DNA of 64,000 bases from Micromonospora sp. NBC_01699 (GCF_036250065.1 NZ_CP109199.1:1426001-1490000), one strand, 5' to 3'; shown: positions 9,155 to 17,876, counted from the stretch's first letter. A program made the numbers and translations. Notes: generated by a model from the sequence alone, not told the origin.

Positions 9155-9865
9155 TCAGGCGGTGCAGCCGGTGGGCTTGGTCATCGCGGACGGCACGGCG
9201 GCGACCACCGGATCGGCGACCGGGGCGATCCACTGCAACGGCGGGTCGTAGCCACGGGGCACGGTGACCTGCACCGGCACCTCGCGGTCCACCGTCACGA
9301 ACACCGTCGCGTCCGTCTGCTGCTGCGCGTGCCAGCAGACCTTGTTCACCACCCAGACCTGGTCGGTCGGCGGGAACGAGGGGAGCGGGCGGCCGCAGGC
9401 CACGGTGACCGCCGGATCGCCGTACGCGGCGTTCTGTTCCGGGCCGACGGTGACCGGACGCTGCGCCAACTCGCCGAGGCTCGCCGGGAGCCGGGAGAGC
9501 AACGCCCGGCAGACCGTCGCCGCCCGGTCACCGAGCGGTTCGGCGGTCACCGGGACCGGGGCGGTGGACTGCGCCCGTGGCGCCGCCGAGGTGGCCGAGG
9601 GTGTCGGATTGGCGGTGGCCTCCGAGGCGGGGGCCAGCCGACCGAAGGCGAACAGCGCCACCAGCACGGTCAGCGGCAGGGCCACCACGGTCGCCCAGAT
9701 CGCGGCCTGCCGCATCGACCGGTCCGGTGCACCCGCCCCGATCGACGCGTCGCCGCCGGTAGTCGCCCCGGCACCGGTCGGTCCGTCGGCCCCGGTAGTC
9801 ACGTCGGCTCCGGTCGACGTGTCGGTCCCGGTGGGGTCGCTCGGCTCGGGGACGGGCTGTGTCAT
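9155..9865 (-). CDS. DUF3515 family membrane-anchored protein
   Basis: 236 residues: a Thr/Gly/Asp-rich cytoplasmic N-terminus with repeated short TGAD-like units (residues 12-48), one transmembrane helix (AAIWATVVALPLTVLVALFA, about 54-73), then an extracytoplasmic domain with several cysteines (CRALLSRLP, VACGRPLP, NKVCWH, PTGC). This matches the DUF3515 family, which in actinobacteria lies next to an Lrp-type ligand-binding gene and thiL, exactly as here. Function unknown. It starts directly after the stop codon of the gene at 9866. Confidence 0.85.
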   Translation of the reverse strand: MTQPVPEPSDPTGTDTSTGADVTTGADGPTGAGATTGGDASIGAGAPDRSMRQAAIWATVVALPLTVLVALFAFGRLAPASEATANPTPSATSAAPRAQSTAPVPVTAEPLGDRAATVCRALLSRLPASLGELAQRPVTVGPEQNAAYGDPAVTVACGRPLPSFPPTDQVWVVNKVCWHAQQQTDATVFVTVDREVPVQVTVPRGYDPPLQWIAPVADPVVAAVPSAMTKPTGCTA

Positions 9866-10099
9866 CTAGAGCCGCACCACCGAGCAGGTCAGCGTACGGG
9901 TGATGCCCGGCACCAACTGGACCTTGCTGACGATCATTTTGCCCAACTCGTCGACCGTGTGTGCCTCGGTGAGAACGACCACGTCGTACGGCCCGGTCAC
10001 GGCATCGACCCGGACCACACCGGAGATATCCGTGATCTGCGCGGCCACGTCACGCGCCCTTCCGACCTCGGTCTGGATGAGGATGTACGCCTGGACCAC
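9866..10099 (-). CDS. Stand-alone Lrp/AsnC ligand-binding (RAM) domain protein
   Basis: 77 residues, VVQAYILIQTEVGRA... with GVVRVDAVTGPYDVVVL, the alpha-beta sandwich that binds amino acids in Lrp/AsnC regulators, but no DNA-binding helix-turn-helix. GTG 10099 has a GGAGGT site six bases upstream. Stand-alone domains of this sort probably form oligomers and sense a small ligand. The stop codon abuts the start of the DUF3515 gene, so the two are co-translated. Confidence 0.9.
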   Translation of the reverse strand: MVQAYILIQTEVGRARDVAAQITDISGVVRVDAVTGPYDVVVLTEAHTVDELGKMIVSKVQLVPGITRTLTCSVVRL

Positions 10100-10190
10100 G
10101 ACCCGACCTCCGTCCGCCGCCAAGCGGCTCGACCGTGAAAATACCGTACGGAGTGGGTCGGTTCCCCACCGGTGGTCAAGGGAGGCGCAA

Positions 10191-10295
10191 GTGAGCGTGC
10201 GGAGCGAGCGGATCGGTTGGTGCGGCGTGACGGCGTACCGGCCGGCGTCGGACGATGCCCGGGTGACGGACAGTGGCGCCGGGGCCGGCGCGTGA
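10191..10295 (+). CDS. Candidate 34-residue leader ORF before thiL
   Basis: GTG at 10191 has a GGGAGG site five bases upstream and opens a 34-codon frame (starts MSVRSERIGWCGVTAYRP) whose TGA overlaps the thiL GTG start by 4 bp (GTGA). Overlap and a good ribosome binding site suggest translational coupling. The beginning, GTGAGCGTGCGGAGCGAGC, is low-complexity and may be a repeated actinomycete motif, so the peptide itself may not matter. Confidence 0.35.
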   Translation: MSVRSERIGWCGVTAYRPASDDARVTDSGAGAGA

Positions 10296-11230
10296 GCGTG
10301 GCCCGGACCGGCGAGTTCGGTCTGATCGCGCGGGTCACCGCCCGGCTGGCCAGCGGCCCGTCGGTGCTGCTCGGGCCCGGCGACGACGCCGCGGTGGTGA
10401 GCGCACCGGACGGGCGGGTGGCCGCCTCGACGGACGTGCTGGTCGAGGGGCGACACTTCCGGCGGGACTGGTCCTCGGCGGTCGACGTCGGGCACCGGGC
10501 CGCCGCCGCGAACCTGGCCGACATCGCCGCGATGGGAGCCCTGCCGACCGCGTTGCTGGTGGCCCTCTGCATCCCGGCCGACCTGGAGGTGCGCTGGGCC
10601 GAGGAACTCGCCGACGGGCTCGGCGCGGAGGCGGCGCTGGTCGGGGCGAGTGTGGTCGGCGGCGACATGTCGGCCAGTCCGACGCTGACCATCGCGGTCA
10701 CCGCCCTCGGCGACCTGGGCGGCCGGGCGCCCGTCGTCCGCAGCGGTGCGCGGCCCGGCGACGTGGTCGCCCTCGCCGGCCGGGTCGGGTACGCCGCCGC
10801 CGGCTACACCGTGCTCTCACGCGGATTCCGTACGCCGAAACTGCTGGTGGAGGCGTACCGGCGGCCGGAGGTGCCGTACCGGGCCGGACCGCAGGCGGCA
10901 CGACTCGGCGCCACCTCGATGATCGACGTGTCGGACGGGCTGCTCGCCGATCTCGGCCACGTGGCCACCGCCAGCGCGGTCGGCATCGACCTGCGCACCG
11001 CCGCCTTCGAACTCCCGGCACAGATGCGGGACGCGGCGCACGCCCTGGGCGTCGACCCGTACGCCTGGGTCCTGGGCGGTGGGGACGACCACGCCCTGGC
11101 CGCCACGTTCCCGGCGCACCTGGCCCTGCCGGACGACTGGCGGGTGATCGGGCGGGTGGTCGACGGGAGCGGGCTGACCGTCGACGGCAAGCCCTACAAG
11201 GGCCCGACCGGCTGGGACCACTTCCGGTAG
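10292..11230 (+). CDS. thiL: Thiamine-monophosphate kinase
   Basis: Phosphorylates thiamine monophosphate to the cofactor thiamine diphosphate. 312 residues. Motifs of the AIR-synthase-like family are present: GEFGLIARV, LLGPGDDAAVV (metal-binding Asp pair), STDVLVEGRHF, ANLADIAAMGA, VGGDMSASPTL, MIDVSDGLLADLGHV and LGGGDDHALAATF. The start at 10292 (VSVARTGEF) is inferred from domain position; it overlaps the stop of the short ORF at 10191. Confidence 0.95.
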   Translation: MSVARTGEFGLIARVTARLASGPSVLLGPGDDAAVVSAPDGRVAASTDVLVEGRHFRRDWSSAVDVGHRAAAANLADIAAMGALPTALLVALCIPADLEVRWAEELADGLGAEAALVGASVVGGDMSASPTLTIAVTALGDLGGRAPVVRSGARPGDVVALAGRVGYAAAGYTVLSRGFRTPKLLVEAYRRPEVPYRAGPQAARLGATSMIDVSDGLLADLGHVATASAVGIDLRTAAFELPAQMRDAAHALGVDPYAWVLGGGDDHALAATFPAHLALPDDWRVIGRVVDGSGLTVDGKPYKGPTGWDHFR

Positions 11231-11367
11231 CCCCCGTAGACCCCTCGCGCGCTGGCCGGGTTTGGCCTGGTCAACGCCGTTCTCTCGCGGATAACCCGTA
11301 TTCCGGTGAGATCTTCCTGACCGCGAACTTGATCAGTAAGGGCCGGCTGCGGCCGTACCCTTTACGA

Positions 11368-11835
11368 GTGAGTGAGATCGAGATCCGCGCGGTGCGCTAC
11401 GACTCCCTGGTGGCCCAGCAACTCGTCGCCGACGCCCTGGCCGACCTCGGCCTGCGGTACGGCGGCAGCGGCGACGAGACGCCGGTCGAGGCGGGCGATT
11501 TCGAGTCGCCGTCCGGGGCGTTCCTGGTCGCGTACCGGGGTGGTGAGCCGGTCGGTTGCGGTGGCTGGCGCAGTCACGGCGACGCGGGCGAGACGGCCGA
11601 GCTGAAGCGGATGTACACCACACCGGCGGCCCGGGGACGCGGCGTGGCCCGCGCGGTGCTGACCGCGGTCGAGCGTTCCGCCCGCGAGCACGGCCGCAAA
11701 CGGCTCATCCTGGAATGCGGCGACCAGCAACCCGAAGCGATCGCCATGTACCAAGCCTGCGGCTACGTCCAAATCGAAAACTTCGGCTACTACCGCGACT
11801 CCCCCACCTGCCTCTCCTTCGGCCGCCCCCTCTAA
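11368..11835 (+). CDS. GNAT-family N-acetyltransferase
   Basis: 155 residues with the acetyl-CoA-binding core: GCGGWRSH, ELKRMYTTPAARGRGVARAV (R/Q-x-x-G-x-G/A pattern), and CGYVQIENFGYYRDSPTCLS at the C-terminus. Substrate unknown. GTG 11368 gives VSEIEIRAVRYDS. It is 137 bp after thiL; the gap shows no gene. A long palindrome region follows. Confidence 0.9.
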   Translation: MSEIEIRAVRYDSLVAQQLVADALADLGLRYGGSGDETPVEAGDFESPSGAFLVAYRGGEPVGCGGWRSHGDAGETAELKRMYTTPAARGRGVARAVLTAVERSAREHGRKRLILECGDQQPEAIAMYQACGYVQIENFGYYRDSPTCLSFGRPL

Positions 11836-11836
11836 C

Positions 11837-11885
11837 TCCCCCTCCCTCCCTCCCCCCCTCCCTCCCTCCCTCCCCACCCACCTGC
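11837..11885 (+). repeat. Pyrimidine tract (CCT)n/(TCCC)n
   Basis: About 48 bases of nearly pure C and T with short repeats directly after the acetyltransferase stop. A purine tract of opposite composition lies at 11949-11988 on the other side of the palindrome at 11889-11948, so the two could extend its stem imperfectly. Confidence 0.7.
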
Positions 11886-11888
11886 TCG

Positions 11889-11948
11889 GCGATCTAGGGC
11901 AAATACGTGTGCATGGAGATCAACAAGCACGTATTTGCCCTAGATCGC
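11889..11948. repeat. Long perfect intergenic palindrome (21-bp arms)
   Basis: Arms 11889-11909 and 11928-11948 pair perfectly; the core is GATCTAGGGCAAATACGTG and its complement. The loop is 18 nt. It lies between the convergent acetyltransferase and rpmB genes and is AT-richer than its surroundings. It may act as a bidirectional terminator or as a repeated protein-binding element. Confidence 0.85.
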
Positions 11949-11993
11949 GGAAGAGAGGGGGAGGGGGGGAGGGAGGAGGAGGGGGACGCAAGT

Positions 11994-12022
11994 AGCCGTC
12001 GGGTCCTGGGGACCCGACGGCT
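11994..12022 (-). terminator. rpmB terminator hairpin
   Basis: 12-bp perfect inverted repeat AGCCGTCGGGTC / GACCCGACGGCT with a 5-nt loop, 43 bp past the rpmB stop on the minus strand. Confidence 0.8.
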
Positions 12023-12065
12023 GGTGCGTGGGGGTGGGCGGTGGTCCGGGGACGCGGGGGACGCG

Positions 12066-12257
12066 TCAGGCGCGGACGATCTTGCCGGCCTTGATGCAGG
12101 AGGTGCAGACCTGCATCTTGCGGGTGTTGCCGCCACCGGCCGGGGTGCGCACGGTCTGGATGTTCGGGTTCCAGCGGCGGTTGGTCCGCCGGTGCGAGTG
12201 GGAAACGTTGTGGCCGAAGCCCGGCCCCTTGCCACAGACGTCGCACACGCTAGCCAC
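12066..12257 (-). CDS. rpmB: 50S ribosomal protein L28, zinc-binding type
   Basis: 63-residue ribosomal protein of the large subunit: [20 protein letters not shown], then [10 protein letters not shown], ending [13 protein letters not shown]. Two CxxC pairs (CDVC, CTSC) make it the zinc-ribbon (C+) form. GTG 12257 has an AGGAG site. The gene is divergent from the DAK2 gene; the 199-bp gap holds both promoters. Confidence 0.97.
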   Translation of the reverse strand: MASVCDVCGKGPGFGHNVSHSHRRTNRRWNPNIQTVRTPAGGGNTRKMQVCTSCIKAGKIVRA

Positions 12258-12456
12258 GGGATACTCCTGGGATTGATCGTTCATGAAGTCGCCGGCAGGG
12301 TGCTGTCCGGGCAACCTCGTCAGGCTACCCGATGCCCTGAGCGGCCGGCGAATCGGCTCCACCCGCCCCGACCGGCCGGCCGGGCCGGGCGTCGGCGGGC
12401 CGGGCGGCCGTCGCGGCGACGGGCCGGCGTCGGTGCCCACCAGTAGGCTTCACGCC

Positions 12457-14202
12457 GTGCTGGAGACCCTCGACGCAGCCGCCGTCCGGCGGTGGTGCGC
12501 GGGCGGGCTGGCGGCACTCAAACGGCACCAGTCGGAGATCGACGAGCTGAACGTCTACCCGGTGCCCGACGGCGACACCGGCACCAACCTGGTGCTCACC
12601 CTCACCTCGGCCCAGCAGGCACTGGCACTCGACCTCGACAACTCGGCGGAGCAGGCACGGACCGGCCCACCCGGGGAGACGGCGGCGGGCGGGCAGAGCC
12701 CGCACGGGCGGGTGCTGCGGCTGATGGCGCGGGGGGCGCTGCTCGGCGCGCGGGGCAACTCCGGCGTGATCGTCTCGCAGATTCTGCACGGCCTGGCCGA
12801 CACGCTCGCCACCACGCCGGCCGTACGGGGGCGGGACCTGGCGCGTGCGCTGGGGGCGGCCAGCGCGGCGGCGTACGCGGCGGTGGCGGTGCCGGTCGAG
12901 GGGACCGTACTGACAGTTGTCGCGGCAGCGGCCGACGCGGCGGTTCGGGCCGACACCGACGAGCTGGGCGCGGTGGCCCGGGCAGCCGCCGACGGCGGCG
13001 CGGACGCGCTGGCGCGTACCCCCGAGCAGTTGCCGGTGCTGGCCCGCGCCGGGGTCGTCGACGCCGGTGGGCGCGGCCTCTGCGTGCTGCTCGACGCGCT
13101 GGTCGAGGTGATCACCGGGGCGGCCCCGCGACGCCCGTCGGCCACCGTCGCGGCACCCGCGCCGGCACCGCCGGTCACCGCCGTCCGGGAGACCGGCGCC
13201 GAGACGTACGCCTACGAGGTGCAGTTCCTGCTCGACGCCGAGCCGGCGGCGGTGCGGCGGCTGCGCACGGCCCTCGCCGGGCTCGGCGACTCGCTGGTGG
13301 TGGTGGGCGACGAGGCGACGCCCGAGCAGGTCACCACCTGGAACGTGCACGTCCACGTCAACGACGTCGGTGCGGCGGTGGAGGCCGGGGTGAGCGCCGG
13401 CCGGCCGTACCACATCTCGGTCGTACGCTTCGCCGACCCGGAGGCCGGTGCCGGGGCACGGGAAGCCGACCGGGACGTACCGGCGGAGGGATCGCCCCTG
13501 GACACCGGTGTGCCGGTGGCGGAACCGGCACCGGTGGAGCCGACCCGACCGTCCGGGCGGTCGGCGGTGGTGATGGCGCACGGGGCGGGGCTGGCCGAAC
13601 TGCTCGCCGCCGAGGGCGCGACCGTGGTCGGGGGCAACCCGTCCACCGGCGAACTGCTCGCCGCCATCAGGTCCACCGGCGCCGCCCAGGTGGTGGTCCT
13701 GCCCAACGACCCGAACACGCAGGCGGTGGCGAACGCCGCGGCCAAGGAGGCGCACGGCCACGGGGTGAAGGTCAGCGTGGTGCCGACCCGGTCACCGGTG
13801 CAGGCCCTGGCCGCGCTCGCCGTACGCGACCCGGGGCGCCGGTTCGAGGACGACGTCATCGCGATGGCCGAGGCGGCCGGGGCGTGCCGGTACGGCGAGG
13901 TCTGCCACGCCAGCCGGGAGGCGCTGACGGTGGCCGGCCGGTGCCAGCCCGGTGACGTACTGGCCCTGGTGGAGGGCGAGGTGCACCTGATCGGCACCGA
14001 GCTGGTGTCGACCTGCGCCGGGTTGCTCGACCGGATGCTCGGCGGTGGCGGTGAACTGGTCACCCTGCTGCTCGGTGCCGACGCGCCGACCGGCCTCGCC
14101 GACTCCGTACGGGCCCACGTATCGCGCCGCTGGCCGTTCGTGGAGGTGCACGATTATCCCGGCGGGCAGCCGTTCTACCCGCTGCTGGTGGGGATCGAAT
14201 GA
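12457..14202 (+). CDS. DAK2 domain protein (FakA/YloV-like)
   Basis: 581 residues. The N-terminal DAK2 domain (about 10-215) shows the ATP/metal loop VYPVPDGDTGTNLVLT, then ARGALLGARGNSGVIVSQIL and GVVDAGGRGLCVLLDALVEV. The C-terminal half (GETYAYEVQF-like start, then VMAHGAGLAELLAAEGA, EVCHASREALTVAGRC) matches FakA/YloV proteins. FakA phosphorylates fatty acids held by a FakB partner; whether that is the role here is inferred. Residues 350-370 are a variable linker. It sits 13 bp before recG, the usual arrangement. Confidence 0.9.
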   Translation: MLETLDAAAVRRWCAGGLAALKRHQSEIDELNVYPVPDGDTGTNLVLTLTSAQQALALDLDNSAEQARTGPPGETAAGGQSPHGRVLRLMARGALLGARGNSGVIVSQILHGLADTLATTPAVRGRDLARALGAASAAAYAAVAVPVEGTVLTVVAAAADAAVRADTDELGAVARAAADGGADALARTPEQLPVLARAGVVDAGGRGLCVLLDALVEVITGAAPRRPSATVAAPAPAPPVTAVRETGAETYAYEVQFLLDAEPAAVRRLRTALAGLGDSLVVVGDEATPEQVTTWNVHVHVNDVGAAVEAGVSAGRPYHISVVRFADPEAGAGAREADRDVPAEGSPLDTGVPVAEPAPVEPTRPSGRSAVVMAHGAGLAELLAAEGATVVGGNPSTGELLAAIRSTGAAQVVVLPNDPNTQAVANAAAKEAHGHGVKVSVVPTRSPVQALAALAVRDPGRRFEDDVIAMAEAAGACRYGEVCHASREALTVAGRCQPGDVLALVEGEVHLIGTELVSTCAGLLDRMLGGGGELVTLLLGADAPTGLADSVRAHVSRRWPFVEVHDYPGGQPFYPLLVGIE

Positions 14203-14215
14203 GCGGGGGGAAGGC

Positions 14216-16462
14216 ATGACCGAGCCGTCGGCACCCGAGACGCCACAGACGCTGACGCCCGACACAGCGCTGACGCTGACGCCCGACACGCCGCTGAAGA
14301 CACCGCTCGGCGACAAGACGGCCAAGGCACTCGCCAGTCATCTCGACCTGCACACGGTCGGTGATCTGCTCTACCACTTCCCCCGCCGGTACGACGAGCG
14401 CGGCGAGCACACCGACATCCGGTCGTTGGAGATCGGCGAGCAGGTGACCGTACTCGGCCAGGTGCAGCGGACCACGGTCCGGCCGATGCGGCAGCGGCGC
14501 GGCAACCTGCTGGAGGTGATCGTCGGCGACTCCTCCGGCGGCACCCTGACCCTGACCTTCTTCGGCAACCAGGCGTGGCGGGAGCGGGAGCTGCGCTCCG
14601 GCCGGTGGGGACTGTTCGCCGGCAAGGTGACCGAGTTCCGGGGCAAGCGGCAGCTCAACGGCCCCGAGTACGTACTGCTCGGCGAGGGTGCGGCCGACGG
14701 CGAGGTGGCGGCTGCCGAGGAGGTCGAGGAGTTCGCCGGTGCGCTGATCCCGGTGTACCCGGCCGCGGCGGCGGTGCCGACCTGGGTGATCGCCCGGTGC
14801 GTCCGGGTGGTGCTGGACACCGTGACGATGCCCGAGGACCCGCTACCGGGGACGATGCGGGCCAGCCGGAAGCTGGTCGGGCTGGGCATTGCGCTGCGGG
14901 AGATCCACCGGCCGGCCACCAAGGAGGACCTGTACCGGGCCCGGCACCGGCTCAAGTGGGACGAGGCGTTCGCCGTACAGCTGACGTTGGTGCAGCGCAA
15001 GCATCGCGCGGCGGCGTGGCCGGCGCGACCCCGACCGCCCCGCGACGCCGGCCTGCTGGCCGCCTTCGACGCGCGCCTGCCCTACGAGCTGACCGAGGGT
15101 CAGCGTGCGGTCGGCGAGGAGATCGCCACCGACCTGGCCACCGCCCACCCGATGCACCGGTTGTTGCAGGGCGAGGTCGGCTCGGGCAAGACCGTCTGCG
15201 CGCTGCGGGCGATGCTCCAGGTGGTGGACGACGGGGGACAGGCGGCGCTGCTGGCACCGACCGAGGTGCTCGCCGCCCAGCATTTCCGGGGCATGCTCGA
15301 TCTGCTCGGTCCGCTCGGCCGGGCCGGTGAACTGGACGGCGACCCGGCCGGGACGCGGGTCGCGCTGGTCACCGGGTCGCTCGGCGCGGCGGCCCGGCGG
15401 GCCGCGCTGGAAGAGGTGGCCGCCGGCCGCGCCGGCATCGTGCTGGGCACGCACGCCCTGCTGTACGAGGGGGTCGACTTCGCCGACCTGGGGTTGGTGG
15501 TGGTCGACGAGCAGCACCGGTTCGGGGTGGAGCAGCGGGACGCGTTGCGGGCCAAGGCGGAGCAGCCCCCGCACGTGCTGGTGATGACCGCGACCCCGAT
15601 CCCGCGCACGGTGGCGATGACCGTCTACGGCGACCTGGAGATCTCCACCCTGGCCCAGTTGCCGCGCGGGCGGTCGCCGATCGCCTCGCACGTGGTGCCG
15701 GCGTCGGAGAAGCCGGCGTTCCTGGATCGCGCCTGGCGCCGTCTGCGGGAGGAGGTCAACGCCGGACACCAGGCGTACGTGGTCTGCCCGCGCATCGGTG
15801 ACGGGCCGGCGTCGGCGGAGGAGGCACCGGCGGACGAGTCCGCGAAGCGGCCCCCGCTGGCGGTGACCGAGGTGGCGCCGTTGCTGGCCGAGGGGCCGTT
15901 GCACGGCTTGCGGATCGGGGTGCTGCACGGGCGGCTGCCGGCGGACGAGAAGGACTCGGTGATGCGGTCCTTCGCCGCCGGGGACCTGGACGTGCTGGTG
16001 GCGACGACGGTGGTCGAGGTCGGGGTGGACGTACCGAACGCCACCGTGATGATCGTGCTTGACGCGGACCGGTTCGGCGTCTCCCAGTTGCACCAGCTCC
16101 GGGGCCGGGTGGGCCGGGGTTCGGCGGCCGGTCTCTGCCTGCTGGTCTCGGAGGCGCTGGAGGGTACGCCGGCCCGCGAGCGGCTGGACGCGGTCGCCTC
16201 CACCTCGGACGGTTTCCGGCTGGCGGAGCTGGACCTGGAACAGCGTCGTGAGGGTGACGTGCTCGGTGCCACCCAGTCCGGTCGCCGCTCCCACCTGCGG
16301 CTGCTCTCCCTGCTGCGCGACAGCGACCTGATCCGGGACGCGCGGGTCGAGGCGATCACCCTGGTCGAGCAGGACCCGGAGTTGGCCGGTCAGCCGGCGT
16401 TGGCCGCCTCGGTGGCCGCCCTGGTCGACGAGGAACGCGCGGAGTACCTGGAGAAGGGCTGA
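14216..16462 (+). CDS. recG: ATP-dependent DNA helicase RecG
   Basis: Branch-migration helicase that remodels stalled replication forks and Holliday junctions. 748 residues. The N-terminal wedge/OB domain spans about 25-170 (LYHFPRRYDERGE, TVLGQVQRTTVRP). Helicase motifs follow: QGEVGSGKTVCALRA (Walker A), LAPTEVLAAQHF, VVDEQHRFGVEQR (DEQH box), VMTATPIPRTVAMT, TTVVEVGVDVPNATVM, and QLHQLRGRVGRG. Residues 10-30 repeat TPDT-like units. The ATG follows a GGGGGAAGG site. Confidence 0.97.
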   Translation: MTEPSAPETPQTLTPDTALTLTPDTPLKTPLGDKTAKALASHLDLHTVGDLLYHFPRRYDERGEHTDIRSLEIGEQVTVLGQVQRTTVRPMRQRRGNLLEVIVGDSSGGTLTLTFFGNQAWRERELRSGRWGLFAGKVTEFRGKRQLNGPEYVLLGEGAADGEVAAAEEVEEFAGALIPVYPAAAAVPTWVIARCVRVVLDTVTMPEDPLPGTMRASRKLVGLGIALREIHRPATKEDLYRARHRLKWDEAFAVQLTLVQRKHRAAAWPARPRPPRDAGLLAAFDARLPYELTEGQRAVGEEIATDLATAHPMHRLLQGEVGSGKTVCALRAMLQVVDDGGQAALLAPTEVLAAQHFRGMLDLLGPLGRAGELDGDPAGTRVALVTGSLGAAARRAALEEVAAGRAGIVLGTHALLYEGVDFADLGLVVVDEQHRFGVEQRDALRAKAEQPPHVLVMTATPIPRTVAMTVYGDLEISTLAQLPRGRSPIASHVVPASEKPAFLDRAWRRLREEVNAGHQAYVVCPRIGDGPASAEEAPADESAKRPPLAVTEVAPLLAEGPLHGLRIGVLHGRLPADEKDSVMRSFAAGDLDVLVATTVVEVGVDVPNATVMIVLDADRFGVSQLHQLRGRVGRGSAAGLCLLVSEALEGTPARERLDAVASTSDGFRLAELDLEQRREGDVLGATQSGRRSHLRLLSLLRDSDLIRDARVEAITLVEQDPELAGQPALAASVAALVDEERAEYLEKG

Positions 16463-16472
16463 CGGCAAAGCA

Positions 16473-16512
16473 CTCGCGGGCGCACCGACCGGATGGTCGG
16501 TACGCCCGCGAG
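16473..16512. terminator. Terminator between recG and surface-protein gene
   Basis: 10-bp stem CTCGCGGGCG / CGCCCGCGAG extended inward by ACCGACC / GGTCGGT after one mismatch. It serves convergent recG (+) and the gene at 16604 (-). Confidence 0.85.
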
Positions 16513-16517
16513 CGTTG

Positions 16518-16580
16518 GTTCAGTTCAGTTCAGTTCGGGTCGTTCAGTGCGGTGCCGGTGCCGGTGCCGGTGCTGGTGCT
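16518..16580. repeat. Short tandem repeats (GTTCA)n and (GGTGCC)n
   Basis: About three and a half GTTCA units at 16518-16536 and about five GGTGCC-type units at 16551-16580, downstream of the LPVTG protein gene. Non-coding microsatellite-like sequence. Confidence 0.6.
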
Positions 16581-16603
16581 CCTGCGACGAAGGTCGCCGG
16601 TGC

Positions 16604-17743
16604 TCAGGCGGTGAAGGTCAGCCGGCGACGGCGGGCCACCACGAAGAGCGTGATGCCGATGGCGAGCAGGACCAGGGCCCCACCGGCGATGCCGCCGGCC
16701 GCGGCACCGGTGACCGGCAGGCCGCCGCCTTCGCCGCCGCAGTCCGCCGGCTTCTCCCAGGCGATCGGCTCGGCGTCTTCGAGGCCGTCGGCGCTCGGGG
16801 TGACGGTCAGGCCCTCGGAGGCCGGGAACTTCGCGGTCTCGGTGGTGCCCGGCGCCACGGTCAGGGTCTTCGGCTCGCCCGTGCTCGGGGTGAGGGTCAG
16901 GGTGACCGGCTCGCCGTCCTCCGGGTTGCTGATCATGAAGATGAGTTCGTCGCAGGTGGACTCGTAGCCGCCCACCGGCTCGCCCGGCTCGACGCAGTTC
17001 TCCGGCTCGGCCCAGGTGACGGTGCTGCCGACCTGCTGCTCACCCTCGGTGATCTTGATCTCGCCGGCCTCGGCCGGTACGACGATGTCGTCCTTGCTGG
17101 CGCCGGGCGCCAGCGTGTACGTCTTGTCGAAGCCGGTGGCCCTGACCCGCAGTACGGCGTCCGCGGTGGCGTCCTCACCGTTGCTGAGGGTCACCTGGAC
17201 CGTGCCGTCGCAGGCGGACGAGGTGGAGGCGTTCGGGCTGCTCACCTTGGCCGGCGGGGTGGCCGGCGTCTCGGTCGGCGTGGCGCTGGGCGTCGCCGAG
17301 GGGGTGGCCTCCGGGCTCTTCTTCTCGCAGGTCCCCTCCAGGGTCACGTTGCCCTCGCGGAGATCCTGCTCGCGGAAGCCGTCGCTCCAGGTGGCCTTCA
17401 CGTCGAGTTCGGCCTTGACCGTGGTGCCGGGAACCCGCTGGGTGCCGACGATCGGCGTGTCGACCGGGTAGTCCTTGTTGCGGACGATGCCGTCGATCGG
17501 GATGTCCCGCGGGGTGGTGCGGATGTAGTGCAGCTTGAACTTGTCGGAGTCGAAGTGCAGGGTGCTCTCGACCTTCCAGGTGACCACCCACTCGCCGGCA
17601 TCGGTGTCGCAGACGGCGCTACCGGACGGTACGGAGATGTGGGCACTGGCGGGCGCGGCCACGGCGACGGCGGCGGCGAGACCCACGAAGGTGGCCCCGA
17701 GTACGGCGAGCGGTCGCCGGAGCGACAGCTTGGGACGAATCAC
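16604..17743 (-). CDS. Sortase-anchored surface protein (LPVTG), paralogue 1
   Basis: 379 residues. The signal peptide (LSLRRPLAVLGATFVGLAAA, cleaved after APASA near residue 33) is followed by a beta-rich ectodomain, a Thr/Pro linker at about 160-185, two related modules (each with CDGTVQVTLSNG- or CDELIFMISNP-like starts), and the cell-wall sorting signal LPVTG, a hydrophobic helix and RRRR. Sortase should link it to peptidoglycan. GTG 17743 has an AGGAG site. It is a paralogue of the gene at 18178, with nearly identical signal peptide and leader. No sortase gene is in the window. Function unknown; the ectodomain resembles actinomycete wall-anchored proteins. Confidence 0.88.
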   Translation of the reverse strand: MIRPKLSLRRPLAVLGATFVGLAAAVAVAAPASAHISVPSGSAVCDTDAGEWVVTWKVESTLHFDSDKFKLHYIRTTPRDIPIDGIVRNKDYPVDTPIVGTQRVPGTTVKAELDVKATWSDGFREQDLREGNVTLEGTCEKKSPEATPSATPSATPTETPATPPAKVSSPNASTSSACDGTVQVTLSNGEDATADAVLRVRATGFDKTYTLAPGASKDDIVVPAEAGEIKITEGEQQVGSTVTWAEPENCVEPGEPVGGYESTCDELIFMISNPEDGEPVTLTLTPSTGEPKTLTVAPGTTETAKFPASEGLTVTPSADGLEDAEPIAWEKPADCGGEGGGLPVTGAAAGGIAGGALVLLAIGITLFVVARRRRLTFTA

Positions 17744-17825
17744 AGGTACTCCTGAAGGGTGAAAGCCTTTGGGGCACGACGGGGGTGGCGAGAATGGCCG
17801 CCGCCGGAATGGGCGCGGCGCACGT

Positions 17826-17876
17826 GGACGCCTCCCCGACGTCGTAAACCGGTCTTGTCCTACCGGCACAGCGCCC
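17826..17876 (-). ncRNA. Structured leader element, copy 1
   Basis: On the transcript, outer stem GGGCGC / GCGTCC (17871-17876, 17826-17831) encloses hairpin CCGGT / ACCGG (17862-17866, 17849-17853) with an 8-nt loop, followed by a conserved CG[A/G]CGTnGGGGAG strand. The same layout is at 19429-19480 with base changes that keep both stems paired. It ends 83 nt before the start codon, so it lies in the likely 5' leader. It could be a cis-regulatory RNA; no known riboswitch class is assigned. Confidence 0.5.

Noticed and set aside
12325-13761. Long minus-strand frame opposite the DAK2 gene
   Set aside because: Composition is that of a shadow frame, and the plus strand carries a complete recognised protein.
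16518-16580. Short tandem repeats as a functional element
   Set aside because: They lie downstream of a gene in non-coding DNA; simple slippage explains them.
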